From NCBI GenBank assembly GCA_031254875.1, contig JAIRTW010000105.1:1-64000 (forward strand): 64,000 nt of DNA, written 5' to 3'. Of this stretch, positions 63,022 to 64,000 are shown piece after piece (position 1 is the first letter of the stretch; each line of letters starts with the position of its first letter). Both the position numbers and the translations under genes were made by a program. The notes under the pieces were generated by a model, which saw nothing but the letters and a program-made list of their open reading frames with translations, did not search any database and was not told the DNA's origin. Source of the DNA: Candidatus Bathycorpusculum termitum (GTDB taxonomy: Archaea; Thermoproteota; Bathyarchaeia; Bathyarchaeales; Bathycorpusculaceae).

Positions 63022-63878
63022 CCGGCGCCTAGCAGAAGCGAAACCACTGTTGCGATTATGACAATGACTAAAGTTTCGGCGAGTGTTATTTTCCAGTTGA
63101 CACGGGTTTTCTTAGAGCGGTATCGGACCAAAAAGACACCGACTATAACGCTAATCAGTACAAGTGAAACCACGATGTTGTAGTATAATGGTAGAAGGAT
63201 GTATGTGGATATTGGGATTATGCCTGCGATGAAAGTTGTAACTCCGCAGATGATGGCAGCATAGAGGTTAGAGCGGTGAATCTGCCTGCCCAGCAATATG
63301 AAGAGCTTCTGTACCAGTAGAAGCGATTTGTCGCGTTCTTTTTTGTCAGGAATGTCACTTAGGCTGTAGTTAATTAGGTTCTGCAAGGTCATGATATCGT
63401 TTAGGTCTTCTGTGATGCCGCCCAGCAGGAAGCTGGAAAAGTTGGTAATAGCAACCGCGCTCAGGGTTAGGAGAGCAGAGAAGATAACAAGATCAGGATT
63501 GCTGAATATGGCGTTCTCGGTGAGTGTGCCGATGAAGGCTGAGAGAATGACAACGAGGCTTGTGATGGAGCCATCGACTAAACCGGCGACGACTTCCATG
63601 ATGGGCTCCTTCTTGAGCAGGAGGCTTTCCCATTCTTTGCCCAGCCTCTGACCCTGCGGCGTCAGCTGGACATATTCACCGTTTTCTTCGATAAGACGCT
63701 CTGCCGCCATCTCTCCAAGCGCCTTGTCAAGCTCGGCAAGGTCGACACAAACATAACCCACGCAGACACGATCGATACGGCGTTTAAGCGTGGACCGCTT
63801 TAGTTTAACGCCGCTAGTGAGATTTAAGAGAACAATAACCCGGATAACATCAGGTAATTCTTGGATTTCAAATGACAC
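63018..63878 (-). CDS. winged-helix/VIT1-like membrane protein
   Basis: Residues 1-85 look like a winged-helix domain (VIRVIVLLNLTSGVKLKRST; EMAAERLIEENGEYVQLTPQ). The rest is a VIT1/CCC1-type transporter: MEVVAGLVDGSITSLVVIL, LSAVAITNFSSFLLGGITED (family loop) and later helices. In plants and yeast such proteins move iron or manganese into vacuoles. A DNA-binding-like domain joined to a transporter suggests a membrane-tied regulator or sensor, but this is an inference. ATG 63878. It is the last complete gene of the window. Confidence 0.78.
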   Translation of the reverse strand: MSFEIQELPDVIRVIVLLNLTSGVKLKRSTLKRRIDRVCVGYVCVDLAELDKALGEMAAERLIEENGEYVQLTPQGQRLGKEWESLLLKKEPIMEVVAGLVDGSITSLVVILSAFIGTLTENAIFSNPDLVIFSALLTLSAVAITNFSSFLLGGITEDLNDIMTLQNLINYSLSDIPDKKERDKSLLLVQKLFILLGRQIHRSNLYAAIICGVTTFIAGIIPISTYILLPLYYNIVVSLVLISVIVGVFLVRYRSKKTRVNWKITLAETLVIVIIATVVSLLLGAG

Positions 63879-64000
63879 TTAAATGGTCACCGATACAACA
63901 ATAACGTCCGCACGCTACCAAAAAGAAACTATAGATTACTCTTAAACGTTCTTGTATCACTTCCTAAGCAAAGTGTGGTCAACACAATAGACTTCCGCAC

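Noticed and set aside
1..64000. CRISPR array or cas genes
   Set aside because: No set of regularly spaced direct repeats was seen, and no Cas protein motifs occur in the translations.

Overview
The window looks like a chromosomal segment of an archaeon of the TACK/Bathyarchaeia type. The reasons are a crenarchaeal-type family-B DNA polymerase (PolB1-like), a thermosome, a KH-domain aCPSF RNase, a proteasome beta subunit, archaeal SepF, EndoQ, CobY/CobZ-type (archaeal) cobamide enzymes, archaeal ether-lipid enzymes, GGTG/GGAGG Shine-Dalgarno sites and many GTG/TTG starts. The lineage is an inference from gene content; no rRNA is present.

Layout. 0.5-8.9 kb: EndoQ repair nuclease, FMN reductase, a hypA-hypB (Mrp-type)-HAD set, a divergent MoeA, DUF488 and an RNA m5C methyltransferase. 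8.7-12.4 kb: a 47-residue KGG-type protein, PolB1 and a small acidic protein. 12.6-15.8 kb: a coupled serine-synthesis set (class V aminotransferase, SerA, DUF1015). 15.9-20.6 kb: aquaporin, YHS protein, SepF, then aCPSF and proteasome beta. 20.8-22.1 kb: queT-queC behind a structured leader that can hide the ribosome site. 22.3-27.0 kb: geranylgeranyl reductase, an ISAzo13 relic, AbrB-PhoU regulator and an MFS transporter. 27.2-31.0 kb: accessory region with a tRNA-Glu, a tyrosine integrase, RhuM, and a decayed older copy of the same element plus an IS5 relic. 31.3-36.5 kb: thermosome, a PaaK-like protein, a 7-TM sensor-like protein and a KaiC-like ATPase. 36.7-40.6 kb: cobY-cobS-cobT-dph6 facing cobZ. 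40.7-43.1 kb: glycosyltransferases and DUF1616. 43.3-46.7 kb: a coupled lipid set (radical SAM protein resembling tetraether synthase, UbiA prenyltransferase, sugar epimerase). 46.7-48.2 kb: a second cobS-cobY pair. 49.3-52.3 kb: ISH3 and IS5 relics around a radical SAM/SPASM protein. 52.6-57.3 kb: an ABC efflux-type system with a beta-propeller surface protein between its two permeases. 57.5-64 kb: three glycosyltransferases, a membrane protein, a CobD/HisC-like enzyme with a puzzling start, a CoA-binding protein and a winged-helix/VIT1 membrane protein.

Themes. Late cobamide assembly is spread over three loci (cobT, two cobS, two cobY, cobZ and perhaps cobD). Ether-lipid synthesis is represented by geranylgeranyl reductase, a probable DGGGP synthase and a Tes-like radical SAM protein. 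7-deazaguanine synthesis and import (queC, queT) sits behind the best candidate here for an undescribed regulatory RNA. Base composition is patchy: blocks rich in A+C or in G+T on the coding strand switch inside genes.
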